This document shows, in pieces, positions 25,351-33,969 of a stretch of DNA of 64,000 nt (position 1 is the stretch's first letter; each line of letters starts with the position of its first letter). The translations under genes and the position numbers were made by a program. The notes under the pieces were generated by a model that saw nothing but the letters and a program-made list of their open reading frames with translations, made no database searches and was not told the DNA's origin. Source of the DNA: Ramlibacter tataouinensis (lineage in GTDB: Bacteria; Pseudomonadota; Gammaproteobacteria; Burkholderiales; Burkholderiaceae_C). The stretch spans positions 1 to 64,000 of the forward strand of contig NZ_CP010951.1 of the NCBI RefSeq assembly GCF_001580455.1, written 5' to 3'.

Positions 25351-27039
25351 TCAGATGCGTTTCCAGTCGAATCGGGCTTTCTTGCCGCTGCCGAACAGCT
25401 TCAGCGCGCCTTCATCGCCCACGGCATTGGGCCGGATGAAAATCCAGTTCTGCCAGGCCGACAGGCGCCCGAAAACGCGCGTTTCCATGGATTCCTTGCC
25501 GGGAAAGCGCAGCGAGGCTTCCATGCCGGTGAGCGCATCGGGCGAGAGCGAAGCGCGCTCCTCCAACATGATGCGGATCTCGTCGTCCCAGTCGATGTCG
25601 TCCGGCGCCAGTGTGACCAGCCCTTGTGCCAGCGCCTCGGCGGCGCGCAAGGCCTTGCCCTCGAGTGCGCGCAGCGCCTCGATCGCCTGCGCATCCTCGT
25701 TGAAGCGCGTTGCCACGCGCGTCAGGCCGTTGACTTCGGGGTAGCGGCCGAAATTGGCAGCCGACAACTGGAGCGCCGGCGCCTGCTCCGAATCCGGCAG
25801 GTCCAGCATGTAGATGCGGTCGCAGGCTAGCGCCAGTTCATAGAAGGTGCCGGCAAAGCAGGACTCCTCGTCGACCAGTGCGATGAGCGAGCGGCTAGTG
25901 ACGTCCAGCCGGGCCAGGGTGCGGCGCAGCAGACCGGTGGTCTCGCGCACCAGCCAGTGGTCCTTGTGCTGGTCCAGCACGCCATCGGCCTGCAGCACGA
26001 ACTGCGCATCGCCACGGCTCTTGATGATCCAGGTGCCGATTTCAAGCTCGTTGGTGCGCAGGTTCAGGATCAGGTCGTCGAGTTCGCGCGCGAACTGCAG
26101 CGGCCACCAGCCGGTGCCGGCCGCCGCGATCGCATCCGGCTGGGATTCGATGGCGGCCTTCGGCGCCTGGACGGTGATGGTCGCGCTGCGCGCGTTGCGG
26201 TCCACCTGCGCGTCCACCGTGGCGTAGTGGTAGCCCGAATCGTCGATGCGCGCCTCGATCCGCTTGAGCTCGATGCCCTGTGCGGACTGGCCGCGCGTCG
26301 ACTGCGCGCGCAGGGCTTCGATTTCGCTGGCCACCAGCTCCGGGAACTGCTGCGGGCGGGCGTGGGCGTCGATCAGCTTCCAGTCCTTGGCCCGGTCGGC
26401 CCGCACGCCTTCGCTGGTCGTGCAGAAGATGTCGGCGAGATCGCGTCGCACCTTGCGCTTGTCGGTCACGCGCGTCAGCCCGCCGGTGCCAGGCAGCACC
26501 CCCAGCAAGGGCACTTCGGGCAGGCTCACCGTGCTGGAGCGGTCGTCCACCATGACGATGCGGTCGCAGGCCAGTGCCAGCTCGTAGCCGCCGCCGGCGC
26601 AGGCGCCGGTAACGGCCGCCAGCGACTTCAGGCCGTCGTGGCGTGAAGAGTCTTCCAGGCCGTTGCGCGTCTCGTTGGTGAATTTGCAGAAGTTCACCTT
26701 CCAGGCGTGCGAGGACAGGCCCAGCATGTAGATGTTGGCGCCCGAACACCAGATCTTGTCGCGCGCGCTTTCGAACACCACGACCTTCACTTGCGGGTGC
26801 TCGAAGCGGATGCGGTTGAGCGCGTCGTACAGTTCGATGTCGACGCCGAGGTCGTAGCTGTTGAGCTTGAGCTTGTAGCCGGGCTTGATGCCGCCGTCCT
26901 CGTTGATGTCCAGCTTCAGGCGCGCCACGTCGCCGTCCACGGACAGGTTCCAGTGCTGGTACTTCGCCGGGTGCGTTGCGAAGCTGACCAGGTCCCGGTC
27001 CCCCTGCTTGAACAGCAGGGGCTCGGTGATCGCATTCAT
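25351..27039 (-). CDS. boxC: 2,3-epoxybenzoyl-CoA dihydrolase BoxC
   Basis: A 562-residue crotonase-superfamily enzyme that opens and hydrolyses 2,3-epoxybenzoyl-CoA to 3,4-dehydroadipyl-CoA semialdehyde and formate. The N-terminal half has the crotonase oxyanion-hole segment ACAGGGYELALACDRI and LPEVPLLGVLPGTGGLTRV. A second, degenerate crotonase-like half follows (AGTFYELALACDRIYML). AAAGGA lies 8 nt before the ATG at 27039. It overlaps the boxR stop by one base (TGATG). Confidence 0.96.
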   Translation of the reverse strand: MNAITEPLLFKQGDRDLVSFATHPAKYQHWNLSVDGDVARLKLDINEDGGIKPGYKLKLNSYDLGVDIELYDALNRIRFEHPQVKVVVFESARDKIWCSGANIYMLGLSSHAWKVNFCKFTNETRNGLEDSSRHDGLKSLAAVTGACAGGGYELALACDRIVMVDDRSSTVSLPEVPLLGVLPGTGGLTRVTDKRKVRRDLADIFCTTSEGVRADRAKDWKLIDAHARPQQFPELVASEIEALRAQSTRGQSAQGIELKRIEARIDDSGYHYATVDAQVDRNARSATITVQAPKAAIESQPDAIAAAGTGWWPLQFARELDDLILNLRTNELEIGTWIIKSRGDAQFVLQADGVLDQHKDHWLVRETTGLLRRTLARLDVTSRSLIALVDEESCFAGTFYELALACDRIYMLDLPDSEQAPALQLSAANFGRYPEVNGLTRVATRFNEDAQAIEALRALEGKALRAAEALAQGLVTLAPDDIDWDDEIRIMLEERASLSPDALTGMEASLRFPGKESMETRVFGRLSAWQNWIFIRPNAVGDEGALKLFGSGKKARFDWKRI

Positions 27040-27935
27040 CACTTGATTCCTTTCGCTTCGAGAGCGGGCACCGCCCGCTCCAGGTCCTTGAGGGATTGCT
27101 TGACGGTTCGGGAAGCCGTGTCGACCACGGCGTCGGCGCGGGCATAGAGCGCCTCCCGGCTGGTCAGGATGCGGCGCAGGTCATCCAGCGCTTCGCGGGT
27201 GGCGCCGCGGGACGACTCGAACGGCCGCATGTCGCCCTGCGCGACCACGCGGCTCATGTGCTCTTCCGGATTGGCCTTGAGCCAGACGCAGTAGAAGCGG
27301 CTTTGCAGCAAGTCGAAGGTCTCGCGCTCGCTCACGATGCTGCCGCCGGTGGTCATCACGACCCCGTCGGCGTGGTCCTCGGAGATGCGAAACAGCGCCC
27401 GGCGCTCGTAGCGCCGGTAGCCGCCCTGGCCGTGCAACAGCAGGATCTCGTTCATGCTGGTGCCGGCTTCGCGCTCGATCTCGCGGTCGAGCTCCACGAA
27501 CGGAATGCCGCGCTCGGCCGCCAGTTGGGCACCCAGCGTGGACTTGCCGGCGCCACGCAGCCCGATGAGCGCGATGCGCTGCTCGCGACCGCGTTCGTCG
27601 CCCCGGCCGAAGCTGGCCGACAGCACCTGGTACGCCTGGTCGAGCTGGTTATCGTCGAGCCGCGCCAGCAAGCCGTTCAGGCGCGCGAGCGCCGGACGCG
27701 GCGCGTCCTGCAGCAGTTCGATGATGGTGATGTTGAGCGCGCGGGCGGCCGCTTCAAGTGAATTGATCGAGACGTTGCCCTTGCCGCTTTCCACGTCGGC
27801 CAGGAAGCGCTCGGACAGGCCCGAGTCACCGGCCAACTGCTTGCGCGTCATGCCCCGTCGCGCGCGCCATGCCCGCACCCGGGCGCCCAGTTCAGGCAGG
27901 ATGGCCCGGGCTTCCTGTTCGGTCATGATCTGCAT
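27039..27935 (-). CDS. boxR: BoxR/BzdR-type transcriptional regulator
   Basis: A 298-residue two-domain regulator. The N-terminal XRE helix-turn-helix (about residues 18-76; MTRKQLAGDSGLSERFLADV) is joined to a shikimate-kinase-like domain with P-loop GLRGAGKST (125-133). This architecture is that of BzdR/BoxR, repressors of benzoate degradation relieved by benzoyl-CoA. Shikimate kinase activity is not expected. It heads the leftward box operon and faces the divergent flavodoxin/ligase operon, so it probably controls both. Confidence 0.93.
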   Translation of the reverse strand: MQIMTEQEARAILPELGARVRAWRARRGMTRKQLAGDSGLSERFLADVESGKGNVSINSLEAAARALNITIIELLQDAPRPALARLNGLLARLDDNQLDQAYQVLSASFGRGDERGREQRIALIGLRGAGKSTLGAQLAAERGIPFVELDREIEREAGTSMNEILLLHGQGGYRRYERRALFRISEDHADGVVMTTGGSIVSERETFDLLQSRFYCVWLKANPEEHMSRVVAQGDMRPFESSRGATREALDDLRRILTSREALYARADAVVDTASRTVKQSLKDLERAVPALEAKGIK

Positions 27936-28045
27936 TGGACGGCGGATTTTTTGAAGAAACTTTGCGCTGGATCAAGATTGCACTATACTGCCTATCATTG
28001 CGATGTCAAGAAGTTTAGTGCATCCTCTTAAGGAAGTTGTTGAAG
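27936..28045. promoter_or_regulatory. Divergent boxR / flavodoxin-ligase promoter region
   Basis: For the rightward operon TTGCGC (27962-27967) and TATACT (27984-27989) are spaced 16 bp apart. TGCA tetramers occur at 27931-27934 and 28019-28022; BzdR-family operators contain TGCA, so these are candidate sites. AAGGAAG (28030-28036) is the ribosome-binding site for the flavodoxin gene. Confidence 0.6.
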
Positions 28046-28522
28046 ATGAAGCTCAAGATCCTTGTCGGCACCATGACCAGCACCGCCGATTACGTCGCCC
28101 AGGCCATTCAGATGGATTGCGCCGACCTGGTGGACGACATCGAGGTCCAGCTCATGGACGGATTGGACATCAGCGCCTTCGACGAAGATGCGCTTTATCT
28201 CATCTGCACCTCCACCTATGGGTCCGGCGACGTGCCGGATAACGCCCGCGCGCTCTACGAGTCGCTGGACGCGCAACCCAAATACCTTGGCCATGTCCGC
28301 TACGGCGTGATCGCGCTGGGCGACCGCACCTACATGCAGACCTTCGCGTTCGGCGGCAAGAAGTTCGACGAGCGCCTGCAGGGACTGGGTGCGCAGCGCA
28401 TTGGCGAGGTCTGGGTGCATGACGCCAGCGCGGGCACGTTGCCGGAGGAACTCGGCACCGCCTGGTGCCGGCAATGGCTGGAGAACGAAGCCCTGCCGGC
28501 CGCAACGCAAACCACCGCATAG
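28046..28522 (+). CDS. Flavodoxin-domain protein (MioC-like)
   Basis: A 158-residue single-domain flavodoxin. The FMN phosphate loop is GTMTSTADYVA (residues 8-18). The two isoalloxazine loops are CTSTYGSGDVPDNA (near 54-67) and ALGDRTYMQTFAFGG (near 92-106). It resembles the FMN domain of cytochrome P450 reductase-type proteins and MioC. It is the first gene of the benzoate activation/uptake operon and lies directly opposite boxR. An electron-carrier role for BoxB is plausible but inferred. The ATG at 28046 has AAGGAAG 9 nt upstream. Confidence 0.88.
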   Translation: MKLKILVGTMTSTADYVAQAIQMDCADLVDDIEVQLMDGLDISAFDEDALYLICTSTYGSGDVPDNARALYESLDAQPKYLGHVRYGVIALGDRTYMQTFAFGGKKFDERLQGLGAQRIGEVWVHDASAGTLPEELGTAWCRQWLENEALPAATQTTA

Positions 28523-28563
28523 GGCGCGAGGGGCGGCCGACAAGAATGAAGGAGACAAAACCC

Positions 28564-30138
28564 GTGCACCTGAGCCGCGCAAACCACAGCACCAGCCCTC
28601 CCCGGGTGGAGATCCCCAGGGACTACAACGCGGCGCACGACCTGCTGGCACGCAACGCGGCGCGCCCGTCCAAGGTGGCCTACATCGATGCCGCCAGCGG
28701 CGCCCAACTGCGCTACGGCGAACTGGCCGAACAGGCGCACCGCTTCGCCAACGAGCTGCGCGCCCAGGGCTTCGCACCCGAGTCACGCGTCATGGTCGCG
28801 ATGCTCGACACGCTGGAGTGGCCGGTCGTCTTCCTCGGCTGCATCCTGGCGGGCGTGGTGCCGATCGCGGCCAACACGCTGCTCACGACCCGCGATTTCG
28901 ATTTCATGCTGCGCGACTCACGCGCGCAGGCGCTGTTCGTCTCCAAGCCGCTGCTGCCGGTGTTCGAGCCGCTGATCGGCCAGATCGACACGCTGCGCAA
29001 CGTCGTGGTTGCCGGCGAGGAAGCCGGCAACTCGGTGGCCGCCATGATCCGCTCCGGCAGCGCGCAGCCGCAGGTGGCCGGCACCTGCAGCGACGACGCC
29101 TGCTTCTGGCTGTATTCCAGCGGCTCGACCGGCACGCCCAAGGGCACGGTGCACCTGCACAGCCACCTGGTCCAGACCGCGGAGCTCTACGGCCGCGCGG
29201 TGCTGGGCATTCGCGAGGACGATGTCGTCTATTCCGCCGCCAAGCTGTTCTTCGCCTACGGGCTGGGCAACGCCCTCACCTTCCCCATGAGCGTGGGCGC
29301 CACCACGGTGCTGCTGCCTTCGCGACCGACGCCGGCCGATGTGTTCGGCGTGCTGCGGAAATTCCAGCCCACGATCTTCTACGGCGTGCCCACGCTGTAT
29401 GCGGCGCTGCTGGCCGATGCCGGCCGACCGGCGCGCGCCGAGCTGAACCTGCGCGTGTGCGCCAGCGCCGGCGAGGCGCTGCCGGCGGAAATCGGCAAGC
29501 GCTGGACCGCCGAGTACGGCTGCGAGATCCTCGACGGCATCGGCTCGACCGAGATGCTGCACATCTTCCTGTCGAACCGTCCGGGTCGGGTGCGCTACGG
29601 CACCACCGGCCAGGCGGTGCCCGGCTACGAACTGCGCATCGTCGGCGACGACGGGCGCGAGTGCGCGGACGGGGACATCGGCGAACTGCAGATCAAGGGC
29701 CCGACCTCGGCCATCATGTACTGGAACAACCGCGCCAAGACCAAAGCGACATTCGCCGGCGAGTGGACCCGCAGCGGCGACAAGTACACGCGCGATGCCG
29801 AGGGCTACCACACCTACGGCGGCCGCAGCGACGACATGCTCAAGGTCGGCGGCATCTACGTGTCGCCATTCGAGGTCGAGGCCTGCCTGATGACGCACCC
29901 TTGCGTACTGGAAGCCGCGGTGATCGGCATGGCCGACACCGATGAACTGGTCAAGCCCAAGGCCTATGTGGTGCTCAAGTCCGGCCAGTCGGCAAGTGCC
30001 GACGACCTGCAGCTGCATGTGAAGGGCGCGCTTGCGCCGTACAAGTACCCGCGCTGGATCGAGTTCGTGCCGGAATTGCCCAAGACGGCCACCGGCAAGA
30101 TCCAGCGCTTCAAGCTGCGCGCCTTGTCGCATGCATGA
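28564..30138 (+). CDS. Benzoate-CoA ligase
   Basis: A 524-residue AMP-forming acyl-CoA synthetase (ANL superfamily) converting benzoate, CoA and ATP to benzoyl-CoA. The P-loop-like motif is YSSGSTGTPKGTVHLH; GIGSTEMLHIFLSNR follows, and TRSGDKYTRDAEGYHTYGGRSDDMLKVGG leads into the C-terminal domain. The catalytic Lys is in PKTATGKIQRFKLR. IGSTEMLHIFLSN is typical of benzoate-CoA ligases (BclA/BadA). A GTG start is chosen because AAGGAG lies 9 nt upstream; the ATG at 28546 is an alternative. Confidence 0.93.
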   Translation: MHLSRANHSTSPPRVEIPRDYNAAHDLLARNAARPSKVAYIDAASGAQLRYGELAEQAHRFANELRAQGFAPESRVMVAMLDTLEWPVVFLGCILAGVVPIAANTLLTTRDFDFMLRDSRAQALFVSKPLLPVFEPLIGQIDTLRNVVVAGEEAGNSVAAMIRSGSAQPQVAGTCSDDACFWLYSSGSTGTPKGTVHLHSHLVQTAELYGRAVLGIREDDVVYSAAKLFFAYGLGNALTFPMSVGATTVLLPSRPTPADVFGVLRKFQPTIFYGVPTLYAALLADAGRPARAELNLRVCASAGEALPAEIGKRWTAEYGCEILDGIGSTEMLHIFLSNRPGRVRYGTTGQAVPGYELRIVGDDGRECADGDIGELQIKGPTSAIMYWNNRAKTKATFAGEWTRSGDKYTRDAEGYHTYGGRSDDMLKVGGIYVSPFEVEACLMTHPCVLEAAVIGMADTDELVKPKAYVVLKSGQSASADDLQLHVKGALAPYKYPRWIEFVPELPKTATGKIQRFKLRALSHA

Positions 30139-30225
30139 GGCTAGCCCGTAGGGAAAGCCATGTGACGGCGCTCGCCGAGTTCGCGTAGAAAACCACCTGA
30201 TCCAAATCGAACCTGAGGAGACTTC

Positions 30226-31413
30226 ATGACCACACGCCGCCTCGTCCTGTCCCGTGGTGCTGCCATCGTCGGCGCCGCGTCCACCGGACTGCTGCTGCCC
30301 GAGATCGCGCGCGCCCAGTCCAACAAGGTGCGCGTCGGTTTCATGCTGCCCTACACCGGCACCTTCGCGCAGTTGGGCGTTGCCATCGAGAACGGCGTGC
30401 GCATGGCGATCAACGAGAAGGGCGGCAAGCTCGGAGGCCGCGAGATCGAGTGGTTCAAGGTCGACGATGAATCCGAACCGGCCAAGGGCGTGGAGAACGC
30501 CACGCGGCTGGTACAGCGCGACAAGGTCGACGTGCTGATCGGCACCGTGCACTCGGGCGTGCAGATGGGCATCCAGCGGGTGGCCCGCGACAGCGGCGTG
30601 CTGAACCTGATCCCGAACGCCGGCGTGCATGCCGCCACGCGCGCCCTGTGCGCGCCCAATGTGTTCCGCACCTCGTTCACCAACTCGCAACCGACGCTGG
30701 CGCTGGGCAAGCCGATGGTGGAAAAGGGCCTCAAGAAGGCCGTGTGGATCACCTGGAAGTACGCGGCCGGCGACGAAGCCTTCGAGGGCTTCAAGGAAAG
30801 CTATACCAAGGCCGGCGGAACCATCATCAAGGAACTGGGCCTGCCCTTCCCCAACGTCGAGTTCCAGGCGCTGCTCACCGAGATCGCCTCGCTCAAGCCG
30901 GATGCGGTGGCCTGCTTCTTCGCCGGCGGCGGTGCCGCGAAGTTCATCCGCGACTACGCGGCCGCCGGCCTGAAGGACAAGATCCCGCTGTGGGGTTCGG
31001 GCTTCCTCACGGAAGGCGTGCTCGACGCGGCCGGCCCCGCGGCCGACGGCATCATGACCACCATGCACTACAGCGACTCGCTGGATACGCCGCGCAACAA
31101 GCAGTTCCGCCTGGAGTACGCCAAGTCCTTCCGCCTGCAGCCGGACGTGTACGCGGTGCAGGGCTACGACACCGGCCTGCTGCTCACGCAGGGCATGGAG
31201 GCGGTCAAGGGCGACATCGCCAACAAGCAGTCGCTGTACAAGGCGCTCGAATCGGCCACCATCGACAGCCCGCGCGGCAAGTGGACCATGAGCAAGGCGC
31301 ACAACCCGGTGCAGGACATCTACCTGCGGCGCGTGGAGAACAAGGAGAACAAGGTGATCGGTGTTGCCGCGAAGGCGCTGGCCGACTCCGGCGCCGGCTG
31401 CAAGCTGGGCTAA
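30226..31413 (+). CDS. ABC transporter substrate-binding protein (LIV type, probably benzoate)
   Basis: A 395-residue periplasmic binding protein with a Tat-like signal (MTTRRLVLSRGAAIVGAAS, cleavage near ARAQ). It has the periplasmic-binding-protein type I fold (VGFMLPYTGTFAQLG at residues 36-50). It follows benzoate-CoA ligase by 87 bp with GAGGAG before the ATG, and precedes LIV-type permease genes, so an aromatic acid such as benzoate is the likely ligand. A strong terminator follows directly, so it can be made in excess over the membrane parts. Confidence 0.9.
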   Translation: MTTRRLVLSRGAAIVGAASTGLLLPEIARAQSNKVRVGFMLPYTGTFAQLGVAIENGVRMAINEKGGKLGGREIEWFKVDDESEPAKGVENATRLVQRDKVDVLIGTVHSGVQMGIQRVARDSGVLNLIPNAGVHAATRALCAPNVFRTSFTNSQPTLALGKPMVEKGLKKAVWITWKYAAGDEAFEGFKESYTKAGGTIIKELGLPFPNVEFQALLTEIASLKPDAVACFFAGGGAAKFIRDYAAAGLKDKIPLWGSGFLTEGVLDAAGPAADGIMTTMHYSDSLDTPRNKQFRLEYAKSFRLQPDVYAVQGYDTGLLLTQGMEAVKGDIANKQSLYKALESATIDSPRGKWTMSKAHNPVQDIYLRRVENKENKVIGVAAKALADSGAGCKLG

Positions 31414-31431
31414 TCAGCTGATTGACGCGAC

Positions 31432-31459
31432 AATGGGAGGCGCTGCCTCCCATTTTTTT
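31432..31459 (+). terminator. Rho-independent terminator after the binding-protein gene
   Basis: A perfect 10-bp stem, AATGGGAGGC (31432-31441) and GCCTCCCATT (31445-31454), followed by more T residues. It separates the binding-protein gene from lysE-livHMGF. Confidence 0.9.
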
Positions 31460-31468
31460 GACCGCGCG

Positions 31469-32086
31469 ATGACCTTATCGACCTACCTTCTGTATCTCGC
31501 GGCCGTGGTGGTGCTGGTGATCACGCCAGGCCCGACCATGCTGATGTGCGTCGCCAACGCCATCAACCACGGCCCGGCGCGCGCGATGGCCTCGGCGGCC
31601 GGCGCGCTCACCGCCAGCCTGGGCGTGATGGCGCTGTCCGCGCTCGGGCTGGGGGCCCTGCTGGCGGCCTCGGCCGCGGCCTTCACTGTGCTCAAGCTTG
31701 CGGGCGCCGCCTACCTGATCTGGCTGGGCATCCGCATGATGCGCGGCAGCGCGCCGCCCTTGAGCGACGCGGCGGCCACGGCCGGCCGCTCCATGTTCGT
31801 GCAGGGCCTGCTGGTCGGCGCGAGCAACCCGAAGGCGGTGCTGTTCTTCGCCGCCTTCTTTCCGCAGTTCATCGATCCCGCCCAGCCGGTGCTGCCGCAG
31901 TTCATGCTGCTGTCGCTCACCTTCGTCGTACTGGATGGCCTGATGCTGGTCGCCTGCGCGCTGGGCGTGGGACGCGTGGCACCGTGGCTGCGCGAGTCGC
32001 GCGCAGTACGCTGGATCAACCGCGTGTGCGGCGGGCTGTTCACCCTGCTCGGCGCCCTGCTGCTGCTGTCCCGCCGGCCCGCATAG
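31469..32086 (+). CDS. LysE family translocator
   Basis: A 205-residue exporter of the LysE/RhtB family with about six helices. The family signature ITPGPTMLMCVANAINHG is at residues 17-34, and QGLLVGASNPKAVLFFAAFFPQF near 112-134. Members export amino acids such as lysine, threonine or homoserine. Its place between the binding protein and the permeases of a LIV transporter is unusual. Confidence 0.9.
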   Translation: MTLSTYLLYLAAVVVLVITPGPTMLMCVANAINHGPARAMASAAGALTASLGVMALSALGLGALLAASAAAFTVLKLAGAAYLIWLGIRMMRGSAPPLSDAAATAGRSMFVQGLLVGASNPKAVLFFAAFFPQFIDPAQPVLPQFMLLSLTFVVLDGLMLVACALGVGRVAPWLRESRAVRWINRVCGGLFTLLGALLLLSRRPA

Positions 32087-32113
32087 GGCCTGTTGAATCG
32101 TTAACAGGCCCTA
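32084..32113 (+). repeat. Perfect hairpin abutting the livH start codon
   Basis: TAGGGCCTGTT (32084-32094) and AACAGGCCCTA (32103-32113) form an 11-bp stem with an 8-nt loop. The stem starts in the lysE stop codon and ends one base before the livH ATG. No T-run is present, and no Shine-Dalgarno sequence lies outside the stem. Confidence 0.75.
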
Positions 32114-32977
32114 ATGGACGTCGCCAACTTCCTCATCCAATTGCTCAACAGCGTGCAGTACGGACTGCTGCTGTTCATGCTCGCCGCCGGGCTGACGCTG
32201 ATCTTCGGCATCATGGGCGTGGTCAACCTCGCGCACGGCAGCTTCTACATGCTGGGCGCCTACCTCGCCTGGTCGCTGTCCAGCCTGACCGGCAACTTCG
32301 CCCTCGCGCTGCTGGGCGGCGCTGCGCTGTCGGTCATCTTCGGCCTGGTGCTCGAACGCCTGCTGTTCCGGCACTTCTACGACCGCGATCACCTCGACCA
32401 GGTGCTGCTGACCTTCGGGCTGATCTACATCTTCGAGGAGATGCGCTCCATCCTCTGGGGCGACGACGTGCACGGCGTCCAGATTCCCGCGCTGCTGTCC
32501 GCCTCGATCCCGCTGACCGAGAACCTCTCCTACCCGGTGTACCGCCTGTTCATCTCGGGCGTGTGCGTGGCGCTCGCCCTCGGCTTGTACTTCCTGATCT
32601 CGAAAACGCGCCTGGGCATGAAGATTCGCGCCGGCGCCTTCAACCGCGACATGACCGAGTCGCTGGGCGTGAACATCAAGCTGATCCACGCCATCGTCTT
32701 CGCCCTCGGCGTGGCGCTCGCCACCGTGGCGGGCATGGTGGCATCGCCGATTTCCAGCGTCTATCCGAACATGGGCTCGCAGGTGCTGATCATGTGCTTC
32801 GTGGTGGTCGTGATCGGCGGCATCGGCTCGGTGCGCGGCGCGCTGATCTCGGCGCTGCTGGTGGGCCTGGTCGACACCTTCGGCAAAGTGCTGCTGCCGC
32901 AACTGGCCGGCATGCTGGTGTACATGCTGATGGCCGCCGTGCTGCTCTGGAAGCCCGAAGGACTGTTCAAGCAATGA
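32114..32977 (+). CDS. livH: Branched-chain-type ABC transporter permease (LivH)
   Basis: A 287-residue inner-membrane permease of the LivH family with about eight helices. Family blocks are FGIMGVVNLAHGSFYMLGAYLAW (near residues 34-56), GMKIRAGAFNRDM and VVIGGIGSVRGA (near 232-243, the EAA-like loop). In the benzoate region it likely belongs to an aromatic-acid importer. It overlaps livM by 4 nt. Its start codon lies directly behind a strong hairpin. Confidence 0.93.
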   Translation: MDVANFLIQLLNSVQYGLLLFMLAAGLTLIFGIMGVVNLAHGSFYMLGAYLAWSLSSLTGNFALALLGGAALSVIFGLVLERLLFRHFYDRDHLDQVLLTFGLIYIFEEMRSILWGDDVHGVQIPALLSASIPLTENLSYPVYRLFISGVCVALALGLYFLISKTRLGMKIRAGAFNRDMTESLGVNIKLIHAIVFALGVALATVAGMVASPISSVYPNMGSQVLIMCFVVVVIGGIGSVRGALISALLVGLVDTFGKVLLPQLAGMLVYMLMAAVLLWKPEGLFKQ

Positions 32978-33969
32978 CTCACCAGGCCAACCTGGAAACC
33001 CTGCCCCGCGGCCTGCAGATCGCGCTGGCGCTGGGCTTTCTCGCCCTCGCCGCCTTTCCTTTCATCGGCAGCGACTTCTACGCGCAGATGGTGGCGCGCA
33101 TGATGATCCTGGGCATCTTCGCCATGAGCCTGGACCTGCTGCTCGGCGTGACCGGCCTGGTCTCCCTCGGCCATGCGGCCTTCTTCGGCCTGGCGGGCTA
33201 CGCGCTGGCCTTCCTCACGCCGGCGGGCGAGCCGGTGAGCCTGTGGTGGACGCTGCCCGCGGCGGTCGGCGCCTCGGCACTGGGCGCCTTCGTGATCGGC
33301 TTCTTCGTGGTGCGGACCCGCGGCATCTACTTCATCATGGTCACCATGGCCTTCGCGCAGATGGTGTACTACCTGTTCTTCGACAACAAGGTGCTGGGCG
33401 GCTCGGACGGCATCTATGTGAACTTCAAGCCGAACGCGCACCTGTTCGACCTGGAGGACAAGCGCGTCTTCTACTACTTCACGCTGGCCGTGCTGCTGCT
33501 GGTGTACCTGTTCCTGCGCCGCCTGCTCTGGAGCCCGTTCGGGCGGGCGCTGGCGGGCGTGCGCATCAACGAGCACCGCATGCGCGCCGTCGGCTACGGC
33601 ACCTTCGGCTACAAGCTCGCGGCCTTCACGCTCGCGGGTGCCCTGGCGGGACTGGCGGGCTACCTGTGGGCGGCGCAGACCGGTTTCGTCAATCCCGAGC
33701 TGATGGGATTCCACATGAGCGCGCACGCCATCATGATGGTCATCCTGGGAGGCATGGGCAATTTCGCGGGCGCCATCATCGGCGCGTTCGCCTTCGAGTG
33801 GCTGCTGCACTGGTTCAAGGACCTTCCGACGGTCGGCGGCTTCAATGCCGGCAAGCACTGGCAGCTCTGGATGGGCCTGTTCATCGTGCTCGCCGTGGCG
33901 TTCGCGCCGCGCGGCCTGCTCGGGGCGGCGGCCCGCCTGGGTTCGAGCAAGGAGCGCGAGCATGGCTGA
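32974..33969 (+). CDS. livM: Branched-chain-type ABC transporter permease (LivM)
   Basis: A 331-residue second permease subunit. GVTGLVSLGHAAFFGLAGYA (near residues 57-76), RTRGIYFIMVTMAFAQM and the cytoplasmic loop ILGGMGNFAGAIIGA identify LivM. The ATG overlaps the livH stop. The frame is open far upstream, but only the part from 32974 is conserved. It overlaps livG by 8 nt. Confidence 0.93.
   Translation: MTHQANLETLPRGLQIALALGFLALAAFPFIGSDFYAQMVARMMILGIFAMSLDLLLGVTGLVSLGHAAFFGLAGYALAFLTPAGEPVSLWWTLPAAVGASALGAFVIGFFVVRTRGIYFIMVTMAFAQMVYYLFFDNKVLGGSDGIYVNFKPNAHLFDLEDKRVFYYFTLAVLLLVYLFLRRLLWSPFGRALAGVRINEHRMRAVGYGTFGYKLAAFTLAGALAGLAGYLWAAQTGFVNPELMGFHMSAHAIMMVILGGMGNFAGAIIGAFAFEWLLHWFKDLPTVGGFNAGKHWQLWMGLFIVLAVAFAPRGLLGAAARLGSSKEREHG

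Noticed and set aside
27039..27935. Shikimate kinase (aroK) on the basis of the C-terminal P-loop
   Set aside because: The N-terminal XRE domain and position at the head of the box operon show the BoxR/BzdR architecture, in which this domain senses benzoyl-CoA.
28918..31302. A 794-codon open frame on the minus strand opposite benzoate-CoA ligase and the binding protein
   Set aside because: It is Arg/His/Gly-rich with no recognisable domain and lies fully opposite two well-supported genes; this is the usual antisense frame of high-GC DNA.
31546..33969. An 807-codon frame running through lysE and livH into livM
   Set aside because: Only the part from 32974 matches LivM; the upstream part is an out-of-frame reading of lysE and livH.
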